Shown one piece after another: positions 40,626-48,211 of a stretch of DNA of 51,530 nucleotides. The notes under the pieces were generated by a model. The model did not search any database. It saw nothing but the letters and a program-made list of their open reading frames with translations, and was not told the DNA's origin. Numbering within the stretch: the first letter of the stretch is position 1; every line of letters starts with the position of its first letter. Made by a program: the position numbers and the translations under genes. The DNA is from Cyanobacteria bacterium UBA1221 (GTDB lineage Bacteria; Cyanobacteriota; Vampirovibrionia; Gastranaerophilales; Gastranaerophilaceae), in the NCBI GenBank assembly GCA_002309425.1, contig DBXD01000046.1, positions 3,601 to 55,130 on the forward strand, in the 5' to 3' direction.

Positions 40626-41443
40626 GTGAATCGGAAATTTTGGAATTGAAAAAATTCTGTCAGGAAAACAGACGAAATATTGTAAAAATGGTCTATAATG
40701 CGCAATCAGGTCATATAGGAGGTTCCTTATCCGCCGTTGAAATTATGACGGTACTCTTCCATAAGTGTATGCATCTTGTACCTAAATGGGACAAAGACAA
40801 AAATTTCGCGAATCGTGACAGGTTTGTGCTATCAAAAGGTCACGTTTCCCCGGTTTATTATTGTAATCTTGCACAGATGGGTTATTTCCCCGAAAATGAG
40901 TTAATGACTTTCAGAAAACTCGGTTCAAAACTTCAGGGGCATCCTGCAACCTTTTGTCCCGGAGTAGATGCCGCAACAGGCTCTTTAGGACAGGGACTTG
41001 CCATTGCATGCGGTATGGCAATGGGTCTTAAACTCGATAAAAATCCGGCAAAAGTTTTTGTGCTTATGGGTGACGGGGAACTTCAGGAAGGCAGTGTATG
41101 GGAAGCCTTTATGGATGCTCCCTCAAGAAATTTGGATAATCTTATTGCAATAATTGATCGTAACAGATTGCAGATTGACGGTTGTACGGAGGATATAAAA
41201 CCTCTGGATAATTTGCCTGCAAAAATCAGAGCTTTTAACTGGAATGTTATAGAGATTGACGGGCATGATTTGAATCAGATTTACGATGCTATTGAGCTTG
41301 CCAAAAATTCAAACCGTCCGACTGCCATTATTGCAAATACAATCAAAGGCAAAGGGGTCAGTTTTATGGAAAATAATGCAGGCTGGCATGGAAAAGCTCC
41401 CAAAAAAGAAGATTATGAAAGAGCAATGGAAGAATTGAAATAA
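40619..41443 (+). CDS. Transketolase, N-terminal subunit
   Basis: The 274-residue protein is the TPP/Mg-binding half of a split transketolase. It has NIVKMVYNAQSGHIGGSLSAVEIM, DRFVLSKGHVSPVYY, QGHPATFCPGVDAATGSLGQG and the ThDP motif GDGELQEGSVWEAFMDA. NLIAIIDRNRLQIDG and IANTIKGKGVSFMENNAGWHG complete it. The matching C-terminal subunit, normally encoded immediately downstream, is absent from this window. A GGAGAAAAG ribosome-binding site lies within the end of the preceding gene. Its stop codon overlaps the next ATG by one base. Confidence 0.92.
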   Translation: MLSESEILELKKFCQENRRNIVKMVYNAQSGHIGGSLSAVEIMTVLFHKCMHLVPKWDKDKNFANRDRFVLSKGHVSPVYYCNLAQMGYFPENELMTFRKLGSKLQGHPATFCPGVDAATGSLGQGLAIACGMAMGLKLDKNPAKVFVLMGDGELQEGSVWEAFMDAPSRNLDNLIAIIDRNRLQIDGCTEDIKPLDNLPAKIRAFNWNVIEIDGHDLNQIYDAIELAKNSNRPTAIIANTIKGKGVSFMENNAGWHGKAPKKEDYERAMEELK

Positions 41444-41898
41444 TGATATTTGATGATTTGAGAAACCTGGAAGAATACAAAGTAGTGCCGGAAGAAGTTT
41501 TAACTTTTATTCACGGACTTACGGCGGCAACTCCTGATGGCAGGTATGAAATCACTGACAGAATATATGCAAACATAGAGTCTTATATAACAAAGGGTGA
41601 AACTGAGGCTGTTCTTGAGTCCCACCGAAAATATATAGATTTGCAGTTTTTGCTGCACGGTATGGAAAGGATTGATTATATCAATACTGACGGGCTTGAA
41701 ATGCGTGGAAATTACAATCCCGAAAAGGATATAGTTTTTTATAAAAAAACGAAGGCGGAGTTAGGTTCTCTTTATTTGAACGGCAGAAACTTTGCTGTAT
41801 TTTTCCCGCATGATGCGCATGCACCGCAGATTACGACATTTTCTCTGCAGGAAAATGTTAAAAAAGTTGTTGTAAAGATTATGGTTGATTATTTATGA
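41443..41898 (+). CDS. YhcH/YjgK/YiaL family (DUF386) protein
   Basis: The 151-residue cupin-like protein has GRYEITDRIYANIESYITK, ESHRKYIDLQFLLHGMERIDY, DIVFYKKTKAELGS and FAVFFPHDAHAPQI. The residues include the His/Glu set that binds metal in this family. E. coli members of the family are linked to sialic-acid or other sugar metabolism, including an anomerase activity proposed for YhcH (NanQ). Here the gene sits between a transketolase half and an HAD phosphatase, overlapping both by 1-4 bp, so a sugar-conversion role is likely but the substrate is unknown. Confidence 0.88.
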   Translation: MIFDDLRNLEEYKVVPEEVLTFIHGLTAATPDGRYEITDRIYANIESYITKGETEAVLESHRKYIDLQFLLHGMERIDYINTDGLEMRGNYNPEKDIVFYKKTKAELGSLYLNGRNFAVFFPHDAHAPQITTFSLQENVKKVVVKIMVDYL

Positions 41899-42548
41899 TA
41901 AGCGGAGTTATATTCGATTTAGACGGTACGTTGCTGAATACACTGGATGATTTGACGGATAGTGTAAATTTTGCTTTGGAAAAATATTCATATCCTAAAA
42001 AGTCTGTGGAGAAAGTAAAATGTGCCGTAGGAAACGGTGTAAGGATTCTCTTTCAGCGCTTATTGCCAAACGGAGAAAGCAGCGAGAACTTTGAAGAAGT
42101 CATTGATACTTTTAAAGAACACTATAATACGAATATGTATAACAAGACCTGTCCTTATGACGGAATAATGGAAATGCTAAAAAAGCTTAAACTAAAAGGA
42201 ATTCAGACTTCTGTTGTGTCAAATAAATACGATGCTGCCGTAAATGAACTTTGCAAAAAGTATTTTGGAGATTTAATTCATGTTGCAATAGGGGAAAATG
42301 AAGAAGAGGGTATTCGTAAAAAACCTGCTCCGGACAGCGTGTTTAAAGCAATTGAACAGATGAGAGTAAGTATAGAGCATGTTATATATGTAGGGGATTC
42401 CGAAACAGATGTGCAGACGGCAAAAAATGCCGAAATTGATTGTATCGGCTGTACCTGGGGCTTCAGAGATAAATCAGTTTTGCAAGAAGAAGGTGCACGG
42501 TATATAATAGAATTACCGGAGCAGATTTTTGATATAATAAAAATATAG
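41895..42548 (+). CDS. HAD-IA family phosphatase (phosphoglycolate phosphatase-like)
   Basis: The 217-residue hydrolase has motif I IFDLDGTLLNTLDD with the nucleophile Asp near residue 8. An alpha-helical cap follows (about 15-85). Motif II is VVSNKYD, motif III lysine is in RKKPAPDSVF, and motif IV is YVGDSETDVQTAKNAE. The layout and IGCTWGFRDKSVLQEEGA resemble Gph-type phosphoglycolate phosphatases, but HAD specificity cannot be read from motifs. It overlaps the preceding gene by 4 bp and precedes rfbC by 8 bp. Confidence 0.88.
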   Translation: MISGVIFDLDGTLLNTLDDLTDSVNFALEKYSYPKKSVEKVKCAVGNGVRILFQRLLPNGESSENFEEVIDTFKEHYNTNMYNKTCPYDGIMEMLKKLKLKGIQTSVVSNKYDAAVNELCKKYFGDLIHVAIGENEEEGIRKKPAPDSVFKAIEQMRVSIEHVIYVGDSETDVQTAKNAEIDCIGCTWGFRDKSVLQEEGARYIIELPEQIFDIIKI

Positions 42549-42556
42549 GAGTAATT

Positions 42557-43105
42557 ATGCCGTTTGAGTTTGAAAAACAGAGTATAGGAGATGTCATTCT
42601 TGTTAAGCCGAAAGTTTTCGGGGACAGCAGAGGCTTTTTTATGGAGTGTTATAAAAAATCAGAATTTGCTAAAAACGGTATAACAACGGATTTTTGTCAG
42701 GATAATTACTCAAAATCATCTGCAAAAGTACTAAGAGGTTTACATTATCAGGAAGCCCCTTATTCGCAGGCAAAGCTTGTAAGATGTGTGAAGGGCAGAA
42801 TTTATGATGTTGCGGTTGATATAAGACCTGAGTCTGAAACGTTTGGAAAGTATGTGAAAGTTGAATTATCAGAAGATAACAAATGTATGTTATTTATGCC
42901 GGAGGGTTTTGCACACGGGTTTGTAGTTCTTTCAGATACTGCAGAAATTCATTATAAAACATCAAACGAATATTCCGCAATTTCTGACAGAGGTATTTTC
43001 TGGGCGGATGGGGATATAAATATTGACTGGGAAATTGATTTTGAGCCGTTACTTTCTGATAAGGATAAAGTACAGCCAAGACTATGTGAGGTGTTTAAAA
43101 GATGA
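42557..43105 (+). CDS. rfbC: dTDP-4-dehydrorhamnose 3,5-epimerase
   Basis: The 182-residue cupin has VILVKPKVFGDSRGFFMECY, FCQDNYSKSSAKVLRGLHYQ with the catalytic His, LVRCVKGRIYDVAVDIRPES and MFMPEGFAHGFVVLS-type (LFMPEGFAHGFVVLS) motifs. It ends with WADGDINIDWEI. It converts dTDP-4-keto-6-deoxyglucose to its 3,5-epimer for dTDP-L-rhamnose synthesis. The stop overlaps the start of rfbB by 4 bp (ATGA). Confidence 0.95.
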   Translation: MPFEFEKQSIGDVILVKPKVFGDSRGFFMECYKKSEFAKNGITTDFCQDNYSKSSAKVLRGLHYQEAPYSQAKLVRCVKGRIYDVAVDIRPESETFGKYVKVELSEDNKCMLFMPEGFAHGFVVLSDTAEIHYKTSNEYSAISDRGIFWADGDINIDWEIDFEPLLSDKDKVQPRLCEVFKR

Positions 43106-44088
43106 AAACATTACTGGTAACGGGTGGTGCCGGATTTATCGGCAGCTGCTTTATAAGACATATCTTAAATAAGTATTCGGATTACAGGGTTATAAATTTG
43201 GATGCGCTTACTTATGCCGGTAATTTAAAAAATCTTGATGACATAAAAGATAACCCTAATTACCAATTTGTCCACGGAAATATTTGCGACAAAGATTTGG
43301 TAAAGAATCTTGTCCGTCAGGCTGATATAATAGTAAATTTCGCGGCGGAATCTCATGTTGACCGCTCAATAACCGGACCTGAGATTTTTATAGAAACAAA
43401 TGTAAAAGGGACTCTGAATCTTTTACAAACGGCAAAAGAAGTTGGTATTGAAAGATATTTGCAGGTTTCAACGGATGAAGTATATGGGTCATTGGGCAAA
43501 GACGGATATTTTTACGAAACGACTCCGCTTGCACCAAATTCGCCATATTCCGCATCAAAAGCATCTGCTGATATGCTGGTCAGAGCTTACCATGAAACGT
43601 ACGGCTTGCCGACTCTGATTACGAGATGTTCAAACAATTATGGACCATACCAGTATCCGGAAAAACTTATTCCGTTTTTTATTTCAAAACTGAATAGAGG
43701 CGAAAAAGTTCCCGTATATGGTGACGGGCTGAACGTAAGAGATTGGCTGTATGTTTATGACCATTGTGCGGCTATTGATACGGTTGTTCATAAAGGCCGT
43801 ATTGGCGAAGTTTATAATATCGGCGGGCATAATGAAAAAACAAACCTTGAAATAACAAAACTTATTCTGGATAAGATGGGTAAGGATGAAAGTTATATTG
43901 AGCATGTCACTGATAGACTCGGACACGACAGGCGCTATGCAATTTCAAATGACAAAATTTCATCGGAACTCGGCTGGAAGCCTTCGGTAACTTTTGAAGA
44001 GGGAATTGAATTAACAATAAACTGGTATCTTAATAATATGGACTGGATTAAGGATATTGAAGACAAAAAGAAAGAATTAAAACTATGA
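43102..44088 (+). CDS. rfbB: dTDP-glucose 4,6-dehydratase
   Basis: The 328-residue extended SDR enzyme has the NAD-binding GGAGFIGSCFIRHIL at its start and NFAAESHVDRSI. The catalytic STDEVYGSLG region is followed by the YSASKAS motif (YxxxK). NNYGPYQYPEKLIPFFI and GDGLNVRDWLYVYDHC follow. It makes dTDP-4-keto-6-deoxyglucose from dTDP-glucose. It overlaps rfbC and rfbD by 4 bp each, so rfbCBD are translationally coupled. rfbA, which would supply dTDP-glucose, is not in the window. Confidence 0.96.
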   Translation: MKTLLVTGGAGFIGSCFIRHILNKYSDYRVINLDALTYAGNLKNLDDIKDNPNYQFVHGNICDKDLVKNLVRQADIIVNFAAESHVDRSITGPEIFIETNVKGTLNLLQTAKEVGIERYLQVSTDEVYGSLGKDGYFYETTPLAPNSPYSASKASADMLVRAYHETYGLPTLITRCSNNYGPYQYPEKLIPFFISKLNRGEKVPVYGDGLNVRDWLYVYDHCAAIDTVVHKGRIGEVYNIGGHNEKTNLEITKLILDKMGKDESYIEHVTDRLGHDRRYAISNDKISSELGWKPSVTFEEGIELTINWYLNNMDWIKDIEDKKKELKL

Positions 44089-44909
44089 AGAAGGTTCTTG
44101 TAACGGGGGCAAAAGGAATGCTCGGAAAAGACCTCTGCCCGATATTGGAAGATAGCGGATATGAAGTTGTTGAAACAGATATAGATACAATGGATATTAC
44201 GGATATTTTTTCCGTAAATAGCAGTATTGAAAAACATAAGCCTGATGTTGTTATCCATTGTGCGGCATACACCAATGTTGACGGTGCAGAATCGGACAAA
44301 GATACCGCTGAAAAAATTAATGTAACCGGTACCGAAAACCTCGCAAAAATATGTGCAAAAAATGATGTTGAACTGGTGTATATTTCGACGGATTATGTTT
44401 TTGACGGGAATAAGTCAGAAGCCTATTTGCCTTATGATGAGCCGAACCCGCTTAATGTGTACGGATTAACCAAACTGAAAGGTGAACAGGCAGTTCAAAA
44501 ATATTGTGAAAAATATTATATAGTAAGAACTTCCTGGTTGTACGGGATTCACGGCAAGAATTTTGTGGAAACTATGATAAGCCTTGCCCAAACAAAAAAA
44601 GAATTAAAAGTTGTAGATGACCAGATAGGCTGCCCGACCTGGACGGTTGAACTCGCTAATGCAATTTTGAAAATTCTCGATGAATACGAGTACGGCATTT
44701 ATCATGCCTGCGGTTCGGGTAAAACAAGCTGGTACGGTTTTGCAAAAAAAATATTTGAGCTTGAAGGTTTGGAGGTTAATTTGACCCCCTGTATAACTGA
44801 CGAATTTCCACGTCCGGCAAAACGCCCTAAGTACAGCGTGATGGATAACGGTAAACTTTGCCGCAGGTGGGAAACCGCATTGAAAGATTATTTGATGTTA
44901 CGAGTTTAA
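44085..44909 (+). CDS. rfbD: dTDP-4-dehydrorhamnose reductase
   Basis: The 274-residue SDR reductase has VTGAKGMLGKDLCPILE (NAD(P)-binding), DVVIHCAAYTNVDGAE, LVYISTDYVFDGNK, the catalytic NVYGLTKLKGE (YxxxK) and RTSWLYG. The C-terminal PRPAKRPKYSVMDNGKL is typical. It performs the last reduction to dTDP-L-rhamnose. It is the last gene of the cluster; its TAA overlaps the stop codon of the convergent metalloprotease-like gene (44906-44909), with no room for a separate terminator. Confidence 0.95.
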   Translation: MKKVLVTGAKGMLGKDLCPILEDSGYEVVETDIDTMDITDIFSVNSSIEKHKPDVVIHCAAYTNVDGAESDKDTAEKINVTGTENLAKICAKNDVELVYISTDYVFDGNKSEAYLPYDEPNPLNVYGLTKLKGEQAVQKYCEKYYIVRTSWLYGIHGKNFVETMISLAQTKKELKVVDDQIGCPTWTVELANAILKILDEYEYGIYHACGSGKTSWYGFAKKIFELEGLEVNLTPCITDEFPRPAKRPKYSVMDNGKLCRRWETALKDYLMLRV

Positions 44910-45775
44910 GCCTTTCCTTGCAATTTCTTCTCGCGTTTATGTGCAATAAAATCACGGATTTTGTCTCCGGCTTTGACGGCAAGGCTAACTCCGGTGCTTA
45001 TAATTAATGCGCTTGACAAATAGGTTGTCCAAGCTAAAACATTAGTTCTGTTTAGCTGCTTTAGCAAGTTTTTGGGTAAAGGGCTTCCCTTTGCAAGTTT
45101 TGCTCCTTGAATGCTTGCAAGAGCCTCATCTAAAAGTGTCGGTATAAATGTTGCAAATGTTATTTTGCCGGCATTATTTTTTACAAAAGTTCCGGCTTTT
45201 TTTAGTTTGCTTTGAGTTTCTTCGTTTCCTTTGTTTTTAGGTACAAGTATTCCTATGCCTAGTATAAATGGTACAAGTTTACGGAGAGCTCTTGCTCGAA
45301 ATATCCCTCGAGTAACAATGTTTCCGCTGACATTCAAACCGTGACCCATTTCGTGGATGGCAGCAGCTCCTAAATTCTCCATATTTACCAATATATATTT
45401 GTCTTTTATTGCGCATGTTGCTTGTCTTCCGTAACTTATGACATGTAGATCTCTTGTAAGTCGTTTAAAAAAACGCCTTTTTTTAAACGGGTTCATTGTT
45501 GACTGAGCGGCTTTTTTTGAATTCTCAATAATTTTCTCAACATTTTCCGGTGTAACATTTATAATTTTAAATCCTTTTTTAGCCAAACCCGACCGTTGGA
45601 AGCAGTCTTCTACGGCTGTTTTAAAAATATCCCTGTTTTGTTGAGATAAGTTTTGGAGACGAGTAATTGTGATGTTTGCTATCCCGTTAAAAAATCCTTT
45701 ATGCTGAATTGGCTCACAAAAAGGGGGCTTAAATTTGCTAAAGTCAAAACCATATTTTTTCCCAACGTCTACCAT
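44906..45775 (-). CDS. Membrane protein with HExxH metalloprotease-like motif
   Basis: The 289-residue protein has AAAIHEMGHGLNVSG at about residue 137, an HExxH zinc-protease motif followed by GLN, in a region predicted helical. The N-terminal 130 residues are soluble and basic (with KKRRFFKRLTRDLHVISYG). Hydrophobic segments follow at about 165-180 (LVPFILGIGILVPK), about 200-225 and 245-270 (TTYLSSALIISTGVSLAV). It ends in a basic KREKKLQGKA tail. The motif and membrane segments suggest a peptidase acting at or in the membrane, but I cannot place it in a MEROPS family. Its stop overlaps that of rfbD. Confidence 0.6.
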   Translation of the reverse strand: MVDVGKKYGFDFSKFKPPFCEPIQHKGFFNGIANITITRLQNLSQQNRDIFKTAVEDCFQRSGLAKKGFKIINVTPENVEKIIENSKKAAQSTMNPFKKRRFFKRLTRDLHVISYGRQATCAIKDKYILVNMENLGAAAIHEMGHGLNVSGNIVTRGIFRARALRKLVPFILGIGILVPKNKGNEETQSKLKKAGTFVKNNAGKITFATFIPTLLDEALASIQGAKLAKGSPLPKNLLKQLNRTNVLAWTTYLSSALIISTGVSLAVKAGDKIRDFIAHKREKKLQGKA

Positions 45776-45905
45776 AATATTGTGCCTGCAAATCTAATTA
45801 CTACTTAATTACATAAAAACAATATTAAAAAAAAATTTGCTAAAATTGGATGAAATATTAAGTTTTATGTTGGTGTGTGTGATAAATACCGCACCGTTTT
45901 ATTTT

Positions 45906-46379
45906 TTAGTTTTTAGATTTTGCGGCTTTAGCTTGGGCTTTTGCATTTTTCCGTAATTGTTTTTGTCTGGTTTTTTCTGAGAATTTGCACTTTGTTAGCA
46001 ACTTATTATAGTACAGCTGTTTTTCCTGAGGATTTGTAATTTTTTCCGCTTCAATTAAGCCTTCCTCAAAAATAATTTTCTTATTTGCATATGACAGATT
46101 TTTTAATTTTGTAGCAGAATGGCAAATCATAGGAATCCCTATGGGGGAAGTAATTAATAAATCAGTTAATGCAATTCCGACTGATAATTCCGCAATGGAT
46201 TTACCTTTGGAAAAATCTGTTCTGGGATTTCTGTATTTAGCGGGTACATAATCCTCCCATTTAGGAGCCTGAACAGATATGTCATTTAACTCATCCGTAT
46301 TTTCTTGTATATTGTCTGCGAATGTTATCGGTGCAAAAACCAGTGATAATAATATTGAAAATAAAAATACTTTTTTCAT
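45906..46379 (-). CDS. Secreted basic hypothetical protein
   Basis: The 157-residue protein has a GGGAG ribosome-binding site and a signal peptide (KKVFLFSILLSLVFAPITFA). The mature part is acidic at first (DNIQENTDELNDIS), with a central hydrophobic segment (SVGIALTDLLITSPIGIPMI) that may insert in a membrane. It ends very basic and Ala-rich (RKNAKAQAKAAKSKN). No known domain is recognised. The basic tail resembles nucleic-acid or polyanion-binding tails, but this is only compositional. Confidence 0.55.
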   Translation of the reverse strand: MKKVFLFSILLSLVFAPITFADNIQENTDELNDISVQAPKWEDYVPAKYRNPRTDFSKGKSIAELSVGIALTDLLITSPIGIPMICHSATKLKNLSYANKKIIFEEGLIEAEKITNPQEKQLYYNKLLTKCKFSEKTRQKQLRKNAKAQAKAAKSKN

Positions 46380-46439
46380 CTTTATACTCCCATCTTTAAC
46401 AATTATTCTAGCACAAAATATTTATAACAACATAGTAAT

Positions 46440-46516
46440 GTAGGGTGGGTAAAGCGTAAGCGTACCCACCAATATATTTTATAAATGGTGGGCATATTTC
46501 ATTTTGCCCACCCTAC
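46440..46516. repeat. MITE-like double-hairpin repeat with terminal inverted repeats
   Basis: The 77-bp element is bounded by GTAGGGTGGG (46440-46449) and CCCACCCTAC (46507-46516). It contains two hairpins: GGTGGGTA/TACCCACC (46444-46451 with 46463-46470) and GGTGGGCA/TGCCCACC (46487-46494 with 46505-46512). GC-rich GTAGGGTGGG repeats of this sort are scattered in many bacterial genomes, and this one contrasts sharply with the AT-rich surroundings. No transposase is nearby. Confidence 0.65.
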
Positions 46517-46533
46517 CTACTGCAGAGCAATGC

Positions 46534-46683
46534 ATGATTCCCGAAAGTGAATATTATAGTTATCTGGCCGATAGGGAGAAGGATAATAAAATGTTGGTTG
46601 ACAAAATAACTCTTTATTTAAACGGTCAAAAAGTCAAAGAATATTATTCCGGTATCGAATGTGGAACAAAATGCGTAGGTTGA
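46534..46683 (+). CDS. Possible small protein or gene fragment
   Basis: A 49-codon frame begins at an ATG 17 bp after the repeat and ends at TGA. It reads MIPESEYYSYLADREKDNK, then MLVDKITLYLNGQKVKEYYSG, and ends ECGTKCVG. Its composition is protein-like and not low complexity. No ribosome-binding site is obvious, and the repeat lies immediately upstream, so it could be the remnant of a gene cut by the repeat insertion. Downstream, TTGGTGCGCT/AGCGCACCAA (46704-46713 with 46718-46727) forms a strong hairpin without a T-run. The rest of 46380-46787 holds nothing else I can support. Confidence 0.3.
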   Translation: MIPESEYYSYLADREKDNKMLVDKITLYLNGQKVKEYYSGIECGTKCVG

Positions 46684-46787
46684 TGTTAAGAACCAAAATA
46701 ATTTTGGTGCGCTGGTAAGCGCACCAAACCAAGTGACATATATAAACGTGGATGTGAAATAAAGGCATTCATTTTAGAATATAAAAA

Positions 46788-47195
46788 TCATTTTGTTATA
46801 TCTTTTGCACCCCATCCACAATCCCACGATTGTAAAGTATTTAAAATTCTAGATTGTTCTTTCGGTGTTATATTTATGCCGCCATCTGAAGTTTCAGTCA
46901 TAGCTATATCAAATAAAGGTTTTACTTTTGGTATTTCCTGTGATCCTCTAACATATTGGAATAATGAAAAAAGTAAATCATCAACGGAGGTTGCAGCAAT
47001 ATTTCCGGCATTATCTTTGTCCTTGCCTATGGCATAATATTCTATATGACGTGCAGTTCTATAAAATATATTTAAATTTATGTCATTATGGTCGTTGCAT
47101 TGTATAGTTCTGTACCTCCCGTTATCATAATCATAATACGTAACATTCTTCCCGTTAATTGAATAAATACAACTTGTAGGTTTTGGTACTGGCAT
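46788..47195 (-). CDS. Hypothetical protein
   Basis: The ATG at 47195 is chosen because AAAGGGG lies just upstream; an in-frame start 111 bp earlier has no such site and gives an atypical AT-rich N-terminus. The 135-residue product begins MPVPKPTSCIYSINGKNVTYYDYD and continues RTIQCNDHNDINLNIFYRTARHIEYY. It ends SRILNTLQSWDCGWGAKDITK. It has no signal peptide or membrane segment, and three cysteines. I recognise no domain. It is an isolated gene between the MITE-like repeat and the tRNA-associated repeat array, a region that looks accessory. Confidence 0.55.
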   Translation of the reverse strand: MPVPKPTSCIYSINGKNVTYYDYDNGRYRTIQCNDHNDINLNIFYRTARHIEYYAIGKDKDNAGNIAATSVDDLLFSLFQYVRGSQEIPKVKPLFDIAMTETSDGGINITPKEQSRILNTLQSWDCGWGAKDITK

Positions 47196-47424
47196 AATAA
47201 TCCCCTTTCTGTGTTTGTAAATCCCCGATACTTTAATAAAGTATTTTATTCCTAAAAAATTGCTAGATAAATTCAAAATAATTTTGTTAAAATGCTTTAA
47301 ACCCAAGATATTATGGAGGAAAATGATATATTTACAAAACTTAAAATAGCTTGGTTGGGTGCACTTACTGGTCTGAAGCCAAAATTTGGTTGACTAAGGT
47401 TAACCATACATTATTTTGATAATG

Positions 47425-47651
47425 TCCGGTGGGACTCCTCTTGGATTTGCTCCACGCTCACAGAGTTTCGCTTTTGCAACTTCGTGCAGTCCGCTCAATC
47501 TGTTCGCTATCCGGACTAACTAACTTCGTTCGTGTCGTCCGTACGCAAATCCGCCGAACCCATGGCAGGTCTTGCGACCTGTGGGTTCTTGAGATGCCAC
47601 AAAAACAGACCATAAAAAAGAACAGGATTAACCTGTTCTTTTTTATGGTGG
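47425..47651 (-). repeat. tRNA-associated repeat unit A
   Basis: This 227-bp unit is about 90% identical by eye to unit C. At its plus-strand start it carries GTCCGGTGGGACT, which is the 3' end of tRNA-Lys read in reverse. It has paired GGATTTGC (47444-47451) and GCAAATCC (47545-47552) around a GAGCG-rich interior. A GAACCCA/TGGGTTC hairpin (47556-47588) has an inner 6-bp stem and a GCAA tetraloop on the minus strand. A perfect 17-bp stem (47610-47626 with 47632-47648) acts as a terminator on the minus strand. It holds no credible gene; reading frames across it are tRNA-derived artefacts. Confidence 0.75.
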
Positions 47652-47857
47652 GTCCGGTGGGACTGTCTTGCTCGCCGGCGTTAAACGAGTCTTCGGATTT
47701 TGACTTCAAAATTTCATTTTTTGTCAAAAGTCCTCCGCTCTCTGCCGGCTCGCTCTCGAACCCAGTGACCAAGCTGAGCTTGGTTGGGTTCGGTCACAAC
47801 CCTATTCATACATAAATTAAAAGAGGATTGGAATAAATCCATCCTCTTTTAATTTGG
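47652..47857 (-). repeat. tRNA-associated repeat unit B (different interior)
   Basis: This 206-bp unit has the same ends as units A and C but a different core. GTCCGGTGGGACT starts it at 47652. A GCCGGC pair encloses an AT-rich hairpin (TTTTGAC/GTCAAAA). The GAACCCA/TGGGTTC hairpin (47758-47781) has an inner CCAAGCT/AGCTTGG stem. The terminator-like stem is also different: a 15-bp perfect stem with AAATTAAAAGAGGAT arms (47814-47828 with 47841-47855). The preceding copy of the tRNA end includes the CCA of the mature 3' terminus (47649 region). Confidence 0.7.
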
Positions 47858-48082
47858 GTCCGGTGGGACTCTTCTTGGATTTGCTCCACGCTCACAGAGT
47901 TTCGCTTATGCAACTCCGTTGCAGCTCGCTCAATCTGTTCGCTATCCGGACTAACTCTCTTCGCTCGTGTCGTCCGTCCGCAAATCCGCCGAACCCATGA
48001 CAGGTCTTGCGACCTGTGTGGGTTCTTGATATACCAACAAAACAGACCATAAAAAAGAACAGGCTAAACCTGTTCTTCTTTA

Positions 48083-48088
<6 letters not shown>
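47858..48088 (-). repeat. tRNA-associated repeat unit C (next to tRNA-Lys)
   Basis: This 231-bp unit lies directly downstream of tRNA-Lys on the minus strand. It carries GTCCGGTGGGACT at 47858 and GGATTTGC (47877-47884) paired with GCAAATCC (47980-47987). The GAACCCA/TGGGTTC hairpin (47991-48025) has a CAGGTC/GACCTG inner stem and a GCAA tetraloop. The tRNA terminator is at 48051-48077. Compared with unit A there are scattered substitutions and small indels, with the paired segments kept. Confidence 0.75.
48051..48077 (-). terminator. Hairpin terminator after tRNA-Lys
   Basis: On the minus strand, AGAACAGG (48076-48069) pairs with CCTGTTCT (48063-48056), loop TTTAG, followed by six T. Nearly the same terminator is repeated in unit A at 47610-47648. 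Confidence 0.85.
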
Positions 48089-48158
<70 letters not shown>

Positions 48159-48211
48159 GTTCGCTTGTATATTCATACTAACATGTAAATTTTTATTTGC
48201 AAGCAAAAACC

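Noticed and set aside
47429..47815. Reading frames on both strands across repeat units A and B (for example 47458-47772 minus)
   Set aside because: They cross tRNA-derived repeats, hairpins and terminators, have no ribosome-binding site and no protein-like pattern.
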